Below, one piece after another: positions 9,677 to 18,191 of a stretch of 64,000 nucleotides of DNA. Location of the stretch: positions 1,364,001 through 1,428,000 of the forward strand of contig CAWGTB010000003.1 of assembly GCA_963825405.1 (NCBI GenBank), in the 5' to 3' direction. The notes under the pieces were generated by a model. That model saw only the letters and a list, made by a program, of their open reading frames with translations. It searched no databases and was not told the DNA's origin. The stretch's first letter is position 1; the number at the start of each line of letters is the position of its first letter. This DNA comes from JACPNO01 sp963825405. Lineage in GTDB: Bacteria; Acidobacteriota; Terriglobia; Bryobacterales; Bryobacteraceae. Both the position numbers and the translations under genes were made by a program.

Positions 9677-10914
9677 TAGCGCGGGTTGCCTCCGCCCGTA
9701 GCCAACGCATCGGCAGGCAGTGCCGCAACCCGATTTTCGGAGCGTAGCTTGCCCAGCTTGGGAATCAGGCGCGAATATTCCTGATCCAGAACTTCCTGGC
9801 CTTTGCTCCAATTCATTTCCGTACGGCCCAATACTTCGGCGTTGCGCGTCCAGCGGGCGCGTTGCGCAGGGTCGCGCATAGCGCCAATGGCTTGACCTAC
9901 GCTCGCAGCGCTGCAATCCGCCATCACCACGCCACAATCCGCGCTCCGCACCAGATCGCCGATTTCACCGATATCCGGCGTAATTAGCGGCTTGCCGGCT
10001 GCCAGCGCTTCGAAGAGCTTGTTGGGCGCGGCGAAGCGGAAATTTGGCATCGCCGGATCGAATCCGCAATAGATGACGTCGGAGGCGCAGGTGTAATGCG
10101 CCACCTTCGAAGCATGAATAAATCCCAGGTGAATCAGGCGCGGATTTTCCGCCACCCATTGCCGCACTTGCGGCTCGAGTTCGCCCTTACCCGCCAGAAT
10201 CACGTAGACATCGCGATAGGGTTTGGCGCCCTCGACCAGTTCCTCGATCATGCGGTTCTTCAGCAATTGCGTGATGCAGGTGACGACGATCGCCCCGGCC
10301 GGAATACCGAGGCTCGCGCGCAACTGCTGATTCTCTTCCGGAGTGCGGGCATATTCCGCCAGCGACTTCCAGTTGCCCACCACCGCCGTGCGGCGCGCGC
10401 CGCGGTCGATAAAGAATTGCCGCAGCTTCTCGCCCACCGTGATCAGCAGATCGACGTGGCGCAGCAGAAAGTTTTCCAGACTCCTTAGCACGCGCAGCAC
10501 GAACGGATGCACGCGGCCCTCGAACATTTCGAGAAAGCTTTCATGCGCGTCGTATACGATGGGCCGGCGCTTGATTTTGCCCAGCAGAAAGCCCAGCGGC
10601 ACGGTATCCAGGTCATGGCAATGCACGGCATCGAAGGGCACGCGCCATCCCCGCCACAACATGCGCAGGTAAAGCGCCGCGTAAAAGAAGACTTGCGTCG
10701 TTCCCCGGCCGTGGCTCGAAGCCAGACGCACCCGCTCGACTTCCACGCCTTCCATCACTTCATTGGCCGGGCTCTTGCAATCGCGATCCCACGCCAGCAT
10801 GTGCACGCGGCAGCCGATCTTGATCAGCGCCAGCGCTTCCTGACGCACCCGCGGATCCGGATCGTAGGCGTTGGTCAGCAGCATGAGCACCGTGGGCGCG
10901 GTGGCGGGCGTCAT
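9676..10914 (-). CDS. glycosyltransferase family 4 (exosortase A-associated)
   Basis: 412 residues of GT-B type. The N-terminus MTPATAPTVLMLLTNAYDPD and the acceptor-side residues DPRVRQEALAL are characteristic. The donor-side region FRFAAPNKLFEALAAGKPLI carries the conserved Glu of the GT4 family. The start at 10914 was chosen because ATG overlaps the stop of the preceding stp1-type gene (ATGA). It probably belongs with the third glycosyltransferase family of XrtA loci (sometimes labelled stp3 or Daro_2409-like), but I am less sure of the subfamily than for its neighbours. Role: addition of one residue to the exopolysaccharide repeat unit in the cytoplasm. Confidence 0.82.
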   Translation of the reverse strand: MTPATAPTVLMLLTNAYDPDPRVRQEALALIKIGCRVHMLAWDRDCKSPANEVMEGVEVERVRLASSHGRGTTQVFFYAALYLRMLWRGWRVPFDAVHCHDLDTVPLGFLLGKIKRRPIVYDAHESFLEMFEGRVHPFVLRVLRSLENFLLRHVDLLITVGEKLRQFFIDRGARRTAVVGNWKSLAEYARTPEENQQLRASLGIPAGAIVVTCITQLLKNRMIEELVEGAKPYRDVYVILAGKGELEPQVRQWVAENPRLIHLGFIHASKVAHYTCASDVIYCGFDPAMPNFRFAAPNKLFEALAAGKPLITPDIGEIGDLVRSADCGVVMADCSAASVGQAIGAMRDPAQRARWTRNAEVLGRTEMNWSKGQEVLDQEYSRLIPKLGKLRSENRVAALPADALATGGGNPR

Positions 10915-12128
10915 GAGGCGTACGCCTCCTTGCGCGTTTCGGCGCCGGCCGGGCCTTCGAATATATGCAGCATGGCGTCGAGGGCGCGCTGCCAATCGTA
11001 ATCGGCGGCAACGCGGCTGCGGCCTTCCAGTCCCTGGCGGTGCGCTAATTCCGGATCGCGCAGCAGACCCAGAGTCTTCGCGGCCAGTTCTTCCGCCGTG
11101 CTTCCCGTCTCGACGAGTTCGGCCACATTTTTCGACAAGCCTTGCACCGTGCGCGGCGTCGCGACTACGGGCAGTCCATAGGCCATGGCTTCCAGGATCT
11201 TGTTCTGAATTCCAGCAGCAATCGAAAACGGCGCGACCGCCACCCGCGCCTGCGCCAGATAGGTCCGGACGTCGGGAACAAAGCCGGTCACTTCGACGCC
11301 GGCGATCGTTGCCAGTTGCTGGACATTGCGGCCCGGATTGCGTCCCACGATGAGAAAACGCGCGTCGGGCACGGTCTGCCGGATCACGGGAAAAACCTGG
11401 TTGGCGAAGAAGCTGACGGCGTCCTGATTGGGGAAATACGCCATGTCGCCGGTGAACAGAATCACCGGTGCGGCCGGGGCAGGCGGAATCACTTGTGGAT
11501 CAAAATAAGCGGTGTCGACGCCGTTCGGAATGACGTGCACTCGAATGAAACCCGACAACGCGCGGACCAGTTGCGCTTCCCGCTCCGTAGTGACGAAAAC
11601 GCCAGCGGACCGCAGACTGGCGCGGCGCTCGTAATCGCCCAGACAGCGCGCCTCCCGGCGGTACACCGTCGAAAACGGAAATTTGGTAAAGGCCGCGTAC
11701 TGCCGCCATTTGTCGGAATCTACATCCACCAAATCCATAAACACGGGAATAGGACCAGCCGATTCCACGTATTGCGCCATGGCCGAGCAATACACGAAAA
11801 CGCGGTCGTAGGAGCGCTGGGCAAGGGCTTGCCGGATTTCACGATCCAGTTCGCGCGAATAGAAATACGGCAGGGTCAGCGGCTGTCGGGTGAGCAGATA
11901 AGGCAGCGCCGCGATCTTGCCACAGCGGCGATTGAGCGTGCACACCGTAACGCGCCGGCAGAATTGTTCGAGCGCCGGAGCATGGGCCGCATCGCCATCT
12001 TCATCGGCTAGCGTGAATAAGTCCACCTCGTGATGCGCCGCGATCGCCCGCAACTGATGAAAGGCGCGAATCTTGTCGCCCTTGTTGGGTGGATACGGGA
12101 TGCGATGACAGAGGTAGAGGACTCTCAC
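10911..12128 (-). CDS. glycosyltransferase, PEP-CTERM/EpsH1-associated (stp1-type)
   Basis: 405 residues, beginning MRVLYLCHRIPYPPNKGDKI, a start that is diagnostic for the PEP-CTERM-associated sugar transferase family stp1 (TIGR03087). A GT-B C-terminal segment ARVAVAPFSIAAGIQNKILE and MAYGLPVVAT gives the donor site. It is the first of three consecutive glycosyltransferase genes joined by 4-base and 1-base overlaps, so the three are almost surely translated from one mRNA. Between its start and the next upstream gene lies a tRNA on the same strand, which would be part of, or processed from, the same transcript unless an internal promoter exists. Confidence 0.9.
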   Translation of the reverse strand: MRVLYLCHRIPYPPNKGDKIRAFHQLRAIAAHHEVDLFTLADEDGDAAHAPALEQFCRRVTVCTLNRRCGKIAALPYLLTRQPLTLPYFYSRELDREIRQALAQRSYDRVFVYCSAMAQYVESAGPIPVFMDLVDVDSDKWRQYAAFTKFPFSTVYRREARCLGDYERRASLRSAGVFVTTEREAQLVRALSGFIRVHVIPNGVDTAYFDPQVIPPAPAAPVILFTGDMAYFPNQDAVSFFANQVFPVIRQTVPDARFLIVGRNPGRNVQQLATIAGVEVTGFVPDVRTYLAQARVAVAPFSIAAGIQNKILEAMAYGLPVVATPRTVQGLSKNVAELVETGSTAEELAAKTLGLLRDPELAHRQGLEGRSRVAADYDWQRALDAMLHIFEGPAGAETRKEAYAS

Positions 12129-12141
12129 GGGTTTCTAGTTT

Positions 12142-12219
12142 TGGTAGGCGCAGCAGGATTCGAACCTACGACCTCCCTGGAGTAAATTCAGGGCGCTCTA
12201 ACCGCTGAGCTATACGCCT
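12142..12219 (-). tRNA. tRNA-like gene with a 9-base anticodon loop, anticodon undetermined
   Basis: Reverse-complement folding gives a full cloverleaf: acceptor AGGCGTA paired with TGCGCCT, discriminator A, encoded CCA; D arm GCTC/GAGC with GG in the loop; T arm GTAGG-TTCGAAT-CCTGC. The anticodon stem is CCCTG/CAGGG, but the loop between is AATTTACTC, 9 bases instead of 7 (plus-strand 12180-12188). Depending on which T acts as U33, the anticodon would be UUA (reads UAA stop), UAC (Val) or ACU (Ser). If the A-run and the T-run each had one base too many, the loop would be 7 with UAC. It sits between two exopolysaccharide genes with the same orientation. All other invariant tRNA bases look normal, so it is not an obviously decayed copy. 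Confidence 0.75.
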
Positions 12220-12235
12220 ATTCTTCATCGTCGCC

Positions 12236-13312
12236 TCAAACCGACGGGATCCACCGGATCACTTGTGGCCCGATTACCTTGGTCCAGGCAAACGGCATCT
12301 TCTTCCACAGAGTGACGGGCAGTTGAAACTTCTGGTCCAGCGGACTTAATTGAGGAACATCTTTGGCACGCACCAGGTGGTAGCGGTAGGGCAGGGGAGT
12401 TTGCTCCATTGCCCAGGATTCCTTGAACTGAAAGGCGCCCGTGCCCCGCTTGCTCCGCCCGAAATCGAAAACTTTGAGCCCCGCGGCGCAGCTATGCAGA
12501 ATCAGATTCCAGTACATGAAATTGTTGGGGGAGTCTTTGTAGAATTCCGGCAGCGCGCCGCCGTAGTACGGCATCATCCGATCGCGAAATTGAAAACAGA
12601 AAACACCGGCAATAGCGGTCGGGCCCTTGCGCACGCCAAACAATTTCCATTGCTTAGGAAACGCAGCCTGGTAGTTGCTAAACAGCTTCTTGGAAAACAC
12701 CGGCGTGCCCAGGCGATGAACGCTCTGCGCGTAAATCTCGTAGAACTCATCCAGGCTGAGATCCTCGACCCAGTCGAGGCCGGCCTTCAACGATTTTCGC
12801 ACCGCATAGCGCGTGTCACGCGGCAGCCCGGCCAGCAGCTTATCCGGGCCCGGCGTCAAATCCTGGGTGAAGGTGACGTACAGATCGCGTCCGGGCAGGG
12901 AAGTCGGAAAGGCTTCCGAGCGGTTGCGCATTTCCAGATACTTCACGCCCAGGCGGTCAGCCAGGTCGCTGCCCGCTTTCAGCAGGCTGAAATAGGCTTC
13001 GGCATCGTCAGCGCAAATCCCGCCGTAGACACCTAGCGGCATCGAAACCAGGCAATCGCCAAACAATCTGCTCTTCACCCGGCTTATGGGAAACACGCCG
13101 CGAATGCCGCCATCGCCACGGGCTACCAGGGAAAACGAGGGATGCCCCAGGGATTTTTCAACCACGGTTTTCCATCCCGCAAGATGGCATAGAGTGCCCG
13201 ACGGGGATGCTGTTACGAACCGGTCCCATTGGTCCTGCTCGCCGGCCTCGAGTTCACTCACCTCGACGCTGCCGGCGGCCGGTTGGGGATTTCTGGAAAG
13301 GGAACTCTTCAC
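12236..13312 (-). CDS. FemAB family XrtA/PEP-CTERM-associated protein
   Basis: 358 residues from a GTG at 13312, placed because GAGG lies 5 bases before it and because the upstream kinase ends just ahead, at 13320. The sequence matches the FemAB-type family found beside exosortase A (TIGR03019): residues MPLGVYGGICADD, TRYAVRKSLKAGLDW, and the C-terminal YYGGALPEFY and FDFGRSKRGTGAFQFKESW. The last motif (DFGRS...KxxW) is a family signature. FemAB proteins are GNAT-like acyl or aminoacyl transferases; here the acceptor is presumed to be the exopolysaccharide or its lipid-linked precursor. The tRNA lies 16 bases downstream of the stop. FemX-type enzymes use aminoacyl-tRNA as donor, which makes the neighbourhood worth noting, though nothing here proves tRNA use. 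Confidence 0.88.
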   Translation of the reverse strand: MKSSLSRNPQPAAGSVEVSELEAGEQDQWDRFVTASPSGTLCHLAGWKTVVEKSLGHPSFSLVARGDGGIRGVFPISRVKSRLFGDCLVSMPLGVYGGICADDAEAYFSLLKAGSDLADRLGVKYLEMRNRSEAFPTSLPGRDLYVTFTQDLTPGPDKLLAGLPRDTRYAVRKSLKAGLDWVEDLSLDEFYEIYAQSVHRLGTPVFSKKLFSNYQAAFPKQWKLFGVRKGPTAIAGVFCFQFRDRMMPYYGGALPEFYKDSPNNFMYWNLILHSCAAGLKVFDFGRSKRGTGAFQFKESWAMEQTPLPYRYHLVRAKDVPQLSPLDQKFQLPVTLWKKMPFAWTKVIGPQVIRWIPSV

Positions 13313-13319
13313 CGCGGCC

Positions 13320-14222
13320 TCAGTAGTAGTCCCCGCGGTACCGGGCGCTCGGCTCCACGCCCGCGTTGAGTACCGTGCCGATGATCCGGAACGGGGCCAG
13401 CTCCTGTACGGCTCGTTCAAACATCTTGGTCGTAGTGGTAAATGCCCGGGCAATTAACAGCACTGCATCGCAGCCGGCAGCCAGCAGCTGCACATCGGCG
13501 ATTAGATTAACCGGGGGCGTATCAACCAGAACCAAGTCATATTGCTCAGTCATTTTGCGAAAATGGCTGTCTAATTGAGAATTATGCAGGTCATGCACCT
13601 GGGAATTCCCGCGCACGATGAAATGCATCGGCAGTTCATTCGACTTCAGCAGTACATCTTCCAACTGCGCCGAGCCGTCGACGAGATTGCTCAAGCCCAG
13701 ATGGGAATCGTCCACTCCCAGCCAATGTCCCAGTGTTCCTTTTCGCAAATCGCCATCGACCACCAGCACCCGGCAGGAAGGCAGCATCGCGAAGCTCAGC
13801 CCCAGATTCAGAACCGTAACCGTCTTTCCCTCTTGCGGATTGGCGCTGGTCACCACCAGGCTCTTGAACGGCTTTTCCGCCTGGGCCTGCAGAATCTTGG
13901 TGCGCAGCCGCCGGTAGTGTTCGGCAATGACGACGTTCACAGCGTGAGGGATTAAATGTGCATTCGGATCGACGGCAGTCTGGATCGAAGTGGCAAAGGT
14001 TCCCTTGAGCCGGCGGATCAGCTGTTCTTCGCCATCCTGCAGCCGTTCCAGTCGCGGTGGCGCAGAAGTGCTCGCCTGGTCAGTCGAGTCAACGTCGTTG
14101 AGGATCGGCGCGGCATCGGTACCGTTGATTCCCAACGCCTCCCAGACTCCCTCCCCAGCAGTTCCCTCTTCCGCCTCGCGGAACCCCTTGGCCCCTTTCA
14201 AGGCGTCAAAAAGTCGGCTCAT
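13320..14222 (-). CDS. BY-type tyrosine autokinase, XrtA-associated (CpsD/CapB family)
   Basis: 300 residues. Walker A is SANPQEGKTVT, Walker A' is VLVVDGDLRKG and Walker B is LVLVDTPP, the three motifs of bacterial tyrosine kinases of the MinD/ParA fold. The short C-terminus ends in RYRGDYY, a small tyrosine cluster suitable for autophosphorylation. The N-terminal MSRLFDALKGAKGF and HYRRLRTKI helix match the XrtA-associated kinase family (TIGR03018). The partner membrane activator is probably the Wzz-like protein encoded immediately upstream. It would control chain length by cycles of oligomerisation and phosphorylation. A sigma54-type element lies 72-86 bases upstream of the start. Confidence 0.9.
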   Translation of the reverse strand: MSRLFDALKGAKGFREAEEGTAGEGVWEALGINGTDAAPILNDVDSTDQASTSAPPRLERLQDGEEQLIRRLKGTFATSIQTAVDPNAHLIPHAVNVVIAEHYRRLRTKILQAQAEKPFKSLVVTSANPQEGKTVTVLNLGLSFAMLPSCRVLVVDGDLRKGTLGHWLGVDDSHLGLSNLVDGSAQLEDVLLKSNELPMHFIVRGNSQVHDLHNSQLDSHFRKMTEQYDLVLVDTPPVNLIADVQLLAAGCDAVLLIARAFTTTTKMFERAVQELAPFRIIGTVLNAGVEPSARYRGDYY

Positions 14223-14543
14223 ACAGTTGGCGCTTTCTCGCTCATCGGCTTACGCTTACCTTTGATGGTGCCACAGTTCTCCATTGTTTTCCAGCATTTA
14301 AGCTGCCACTGCCGTTCCGTCCCGTTCACTTTGGAGATAACCCGGGCAGCGTCCAAATTCGGTGATTGATGGCGGCCGTACCCGGCCTATATCCGATATA
14401 CCAGTTTTCGGCGAAAATTCCTGGATTTTCGCCATGAATATGCATAGGGATTTTCCCTTATATCTTTCGGAATTCCGGATTCGCTCCCCGCATGCTAAAA
14501 GACGATCCCCGGCGCAGTTGCTGTTTAGCCGCCAGGGCCTCCG
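14223..14543. other. intergenic stretch between kinase and chain-length gene
   Basis: This 321-base gap separates two genes on the same strand, unlike the tight packing downstream. It carries the sigma54-like element at 14294-14308 and is AT-richer than the genes. I see no open frame or tRNA in it and no clear terminator hairpin for the chain-length gene. Confidence 0.5.
14294..14308 (-). promoter_or_regulatory. sigma54-type (-24/-12) promoter candidate for the tyrosine kinase operon
   Basis: Read on the minus strand the 15 bases are TGGCAGCTTAAATGC. The GG and GC dinucleotides have the exact spacing of the sigma54 consensus TGGCACG-N4-TTGC; TGGCA is perfect and one T of TTGC is A. Transcription would start near 14283, about 60 bases before the ATG at 14222. 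A cognate activator with GAFTGA (PrsR) is encoded in the same locus. Confidence 0.45.
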
Positions 14544-16181
14544 TTACGTCTGAATGCGATAGTGAAAGAACAGAATGGCCCCTGAAATTACGGCCGCAAC
14601 CACCGCCGAACAGGCAGCTAGCAGGACCCGTTTCCGGGTTCGGCGCCGGTCGTCTCGCGTCTGAATCACCGGAATCTCACCCAGCACGGGCAGGCCGCTC
14701 GCCGCGATGACGTCCTCGGGCGCGATAATCGACATCCCGAAGAACTCTTTGCCGATAGCCAGGATCAGGCCTAACACCAGCCCTCCGATGCTGCCCGCCA
14801 GGTCGATCACCAGCCGTTTGGGGCTTGTAGGCCTTTCCGCGGGCTGCGCCCGATCGAGAATCTCGAATTTCTCACCCTTCTGGCGAATTTCCAACTGGGT
14901 CGCGGTTTGAGCGGACAGCTGCCGTTCGAGCAACTGGCTGTAGTGAGCCTTGGACATTTCGTAGTCCCGTTCCAATTCGGTCATCTCCTGTTCCCGAACG
15001 GGAACGGCATCTAGCTTGCCGCGATAACTGGACACTACTTTAGCCAATCGGGATTGTTCTTCCTGATGCTTCTTGATTTCCGCATTCAGACCGGCCAACT
15101 GAGACTCGAGCACCGGATTGAAATGGCTTGGCGGGCGCGGCGCGCGCTTCGCCGGCGCGGGCGCCGGCTCAACCGCTGCGGTCACAGCCGGAGCTTCTTT
15201 GGCTTCCGCCGCTTCTTCTTCCTCGATCTGCCGCTTGAGCCGCTGCACATCGGGATGCTTGTCGCCGTAACGGGTCAGCAGCGCGGCCAGCTTGGCCGTC
15301 GAGACGGCCGACGGTTTCACCGTCCGGGCAACGCTTTGCGCAGCAGCGGGTCCCTTGAGTTCGTTATCGTCTACATCGGCAACAGGAGCACTTTGCGCCA
15401 TCATCGACTGCACGTAGCTCCGCTGGGTCTCAGTCCGGCTGAGCGCCTCGGCTTCCATCTGCAATTGGGACTGCGCCTGCCCCAGAAGCTGCAGCGTGGC
15501 GTCTTGCTGTTGCGGCATTTCGCCGACATGCTTCATCTTGAAATCCCGGAGCTTGCCTTCCTGCTTCTCCAGTTCCTTGCGTGTCTCCTGCAGCTGATTC
15601 GTAAGAAACTCAGTGGTTCCGTTGGCCTGATCTTCGCGGGCTTTCAGGCTCCCCTCAATAAACAGGTCAGCCAGCCGGTTCGTGACTTGTGCCACCAGGC
15701 CAGGATCGTGCCCGCTATAGGAGATGCGAAACGCCTGAAAGTCCTGGCTGGCGCCGAAATCGCTCACCACTTTGACGTTGATGTCGTTATGCATCAGCAG
15801 AACAACGTCTTCCCGAGCCATTTTCTTCTTCTCTTCGGGATACAGATTCAGCGAATCGATGATCTTTTGCAGGTTAGTGGTGCTGAGAATCGCTTGCGAC
15901 AGCGTGCTCAAGCGATTGCGCACGTCGCCGGTAATGGTGGACTTCACGTAGGATTCCGGGACCTTTTGGGGATCGACCAGAATCAGCGTCTCCGAAGTGT
16001 AGGTGTCCGGCAGCAGCTTCGCCACCACCACGGTAACCCCGGTGATAAGCAACCAGACGCCCAGCACCAGCCACATGCGGTGCCGCAGCAGCCGCAGGTA
16101 ATGCTCAAGCGGCAGTTGCCCCGCGCCGCTGTCTACATGCGGCTTCCCTAGTTTTCGAACATCTGCGCCCGGATTGACCAT
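14544..16181 (-). CDS. Wzz-like polysaccharide chain-length determinant, XrtA-associated
   Basis: 545 residues. A membrane segment near residues 34-54 (MWLVLGVWLLITGVTVVVAK) is followed by the Wzz domain, a long coiled-coil periplasmic section (about residues 190-430, rich in Gln, Glu and Lys) and the GNVR-like residues ERDYEMSKAHYSQLLERQ. Two more hydrophobic segments follow: one after PTSPKRLVIDLAGSIGG, and one at the very C-terminus. The protein would sit in the inner membrane as an octamer-like ring and set polymer length together with the kinase encoded just downstream. A run of Ala and Pro at about residues 330-345 is a low-complexity linker. A sigma54-type site lies 72-86 bases upstream of the start. 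Confidence 0.9.
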   Translation of the reverse strand: MVNPGADVRKLGKPHVDSGAGQLPLEHYLRLLRHRMWLVLGVWLLITGVTVVVAKLLPDTYTSETLILVDPQKVPESYVKSTITGDVRNRLSTLSQAILSTTNLQKIIDSLNLYPEEKKKMAREDVVLLMHNDINVKVVSDFGASQDFQAFRISYSGHDPGLVAQVTNRLADLFIEGSLKAREDQANGTTEFLTNQLQETRKELEKQEGKLRDFKMKHVGEMPQQQDATLQLLGQAQSQLQMEAEALSRTETQRSYVQSMMAQSAPVADVDDNELKGPAAAQSVARTVKPSAVSTAKLAALLTRYGDKHPDVQRLKRQIEEEEAAEAKEAPAVTAAVEPAPAPAKRAPRPPSHFNPVLESQLAGLNAEIKKHQEEQSRLAKVVSSYRGKLDAVPVREQEMTELERDYEMSKAHYSQLLERQLSAQTATQLEIRQKGEKFEILDRAQPAERPTSPKRLVIDLAGSIGGLVLGLILAIGKEFFGMSIIAPEDVIAASGLPVLGEIPVIQTRDDRRRTRKRVLLAACSAVVAAVISGAILFFHYRIQT

Positions 16182-16252
16182 TCCCCTAAAACCCCTTCTC
16201 GTCTATTTTCGCACGAACCAACTGCTGAGAGTTTTCTACTCTATATATCGTC

Positions 16253-16267
16253 GCAATCCGCGGGCCA
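16253..16267 (-). promoter_or_regulatory. sigma54-type (-24/-12) promoter of the exopolysaccharide operon
   Basis: On the minus strand the bases are TGGCCCGCGGATTGC, matching TGGCACG-N4-TTGC at every conserved position except one (A to C). Transcription would start near 16241, giving a leader of about 60 bases before the Wzz-like gene, with AGGGG just ahead of its ATG. It is the best candidate for the main promoter of the minus-strand run. Confidence 0.6.
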
Positions 16268-16446
16268 ATCCAAGTAATAATTTAAGTCTTTTAAATTGTG
16301 TCAGTTAATACGCCCCAGAAAACGGTTTTCCCAAATATTTTCCCTTCAACCCACACTTTGAGATAGGCGCCGCACTCTGCCGCCGCCATTCTTTTTGGTA
16401 ATCTGAATGCTGGTATTGCGCCGATGATCCGGGAAACGGGCCCTGA

Positions 16447-17018
16447 ATGAAACCTCAAGACTATTTTGTGCACGAATCGAGCTACGTCGATGAGCCTTGC
16501 TCCATTGGACCAGGCACGAAAATCTGGCATTTCTCTCATGTGATGAAGAATTCCCGCATCGGCGCCAACTGCAACATCGGCCAGAACGTGGTGATTTCCC
16601 CGGACGTGGTGATCGGCAATAACGTCAAAATTCAGAACAATGTTTCGGTTTATACCGGCTGCATTCTGGAAGACGACGTATTCTGCGGGCCGTCGATGGT
16701 CTTCACCAACGTCATGAACCCGCGCAGCCACGTGGCCCGCAAGGACGAATACCGCACCACGCTGGTACGCCAGGGCGCGTCGCTCGGTGCCAATTGCACG
16801 GTGGTGTGCGGCTCGACGATCGGCCGCTATGCGTTCGTCGGCGCCGGGTCGGTGGTCACCCGCGACATTCCCGATTACGCTCTGGTGTACGGCAACCCGG
16901 CCCGTCCGCGCGGCTGGATGTGCGCCTGCGGCATCGCGCTCGATTTCAAGGGCGGCGGCCGAGCGCGCAATGCCAGACCTGCGGCGCCGCCTACACCAAA
17001 TCCGGGCGAAGTGGTTAG
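16447..17018 (+). CDS. WbpD/WlbB-like sugar N-acetyltransferase (left-handed beta helix), frameshifted
   Basis: A hexapeptide-repeat acyltransferase of about 190 residues. Conserved residues include IWHFSHVM, the helix repeats IGANCNIGQNVVI, FTNVMNPRS, and VVCGSTIGRYAFVGAG near the coenzyme A site. These match the UDP-2-acetamido-3-amino sugar N-acetyltransferases (WbpD/WlbB). The expected C-terminus, WMCACG followed by CQTCGAAY, forms a short zinc-ribbon-like pair of Cys motifs, but the second Cys pair is read only after a shift of frame near 16950-16970 (one base missing), ending at the TAG at 17016-17018. Its neighbour is a WbpE-like aminotransferase; the pair would make a 3-acetamido sugar nucleotide. 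GGGCCC precedes the ATG and no strong Shine-Dalgarno is seen. Confidence 0.78.
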
Positions 17019-17052
17019 CCCGTGCAAAGTAACAGGAACAGGAGATCCATAC

Positions 17053-18191
17053 GTGATTACGGCGAATGAACGGCAGATTCCCTTGCTCGACCTGCAGGCG
17101 CAGCATAAACAGATTCGCGATGAAGTCCTGGCGGAGATCACGCGCGTGGTCGATTCCCAGAAATTCATTCTGGGCGACGAGGTCAAGGCCCTGGAAGCGG
17201 AAATTGCGGCGTATTCCGGCGCGAAGCACGCGGTCGGCTGCGCTTCCGGATCGGACGCCCTTTCGCTGGCTTTGATGGCTCTCGATATCCGTCCCGGCGA
17301 TGAAGTGCTCACCACGCCGTACACGTTCTTCGCGACTGCCGGCGCGATCTCCCGCGTCGGGCGCGGTGCCGGTTTTTGTGGACGTCGAAGAGGCCACGTT
17401 CAACCTCGACCCCAATCGCATCGAGGCCGTCCTGGCCGCGCATCCCAAGATCCGCGCCATCATTCCGGTGCACCTGTTCGGCGGCTGCGCCGACCTGGAT
17501 CCGATTTGCGCCCTCGCCGACGCACGCGGCATTGCGGTCATCGAAGACGCCGCGCAGTCGATCGGCTCCGAGTACAAGCATCGCCGCGCCGGCAGCATCG
17601 GCAAAGTGGGCACGCTGAGCTTTTTCCCCAGCAAGAATCTGGGCGGCTATGGCGATGGCGGCATGCTCACCACCAACGACGCCGCTCTGGCCGAGACGCT
17701 TGAGCACCTTGCGCGTGCACGGCCGCACGGGCAAGTATTTTCACCAGATCGTCGGCATCAATTCACGCCTCGACGCTCTGCAGGCCGCCGTGCTGCGCGT
17801 GAAGTTCCGCTATCTCGATGGCTGGACCGCCGGCCGCCAGAAAAACGCCGACCGCTACCGCACGCAGTTGGCGAAGCTGCAGGTTCCGGTGACCGTCCCC
17901 AAGACCGCGCCTTACCAGACGCGCCACATCTACAACCAGTTCGTGATTCGCGGGGCGGACCGCGACGCCCTGCAGGCCCATCTCAAGAAGCAGGGCATCG
18001 GCTCGGAAGTGTATTATCCGCTGCCGCTGCATTTGCAGCCCTGTTTTGCAGACTTGGGATACAAGAAAGGCGATTTCCCGATCAGCGAGAAAATGGCGGG
18101 CGATTCGCTGGCGCTGCCGGTCCATGCGGAGATCGCTGGCGAAGATATCGATTACGTCTGCGATTCGATCCGGGCGTTCTACGCGCGCTAA
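17053..18191 (+). CDS. DegT/DnrJ/EryC1/StrS (WbpE-like) sugar aminotransferase, two frameshifts
   Basis: A PLP-dependent sugar-nucleotide aminotransferase read in three successive frames. Frame one carries IPLLDLQAQHKQIRDEV and SGSDALSLAL; frame two carries VFVDVEEATFNLDP, VIEDAAQSIGSEY and FFPSKNLGGYGDGG (Lys of the PLP Schiff base); frame three carries RVHGRTGKYFHQIVGINSRL to the stop. The first shift is an extra G in the GGG at 17359-17361 and the second an extra T at 17709-17710. Removing both restores a normal protein of about 378 residues. GTG at 17053 is preferred as start, with AGGAG 9 bases before. The 3' end overlaps the convergent ATPase gene by 3-4 bases. Both indels are in base runs, so an intact gene in the organism is likely. 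Confidence 0.8.

Noticed and set aside
12142..12219. Attachment site of an integrated element at the odd tRNA
   Set aside because: No integrase gene, direct repeat of the tRNA end or change in gene content is seen on either side.
16396..16410. Possible sigma54 element TGGTAATCTGAATGC before the acetyltransferase
   Set aside because: Spacing fits but two conserved bases of the core blocks differ, so it is weaker than the other four sites.
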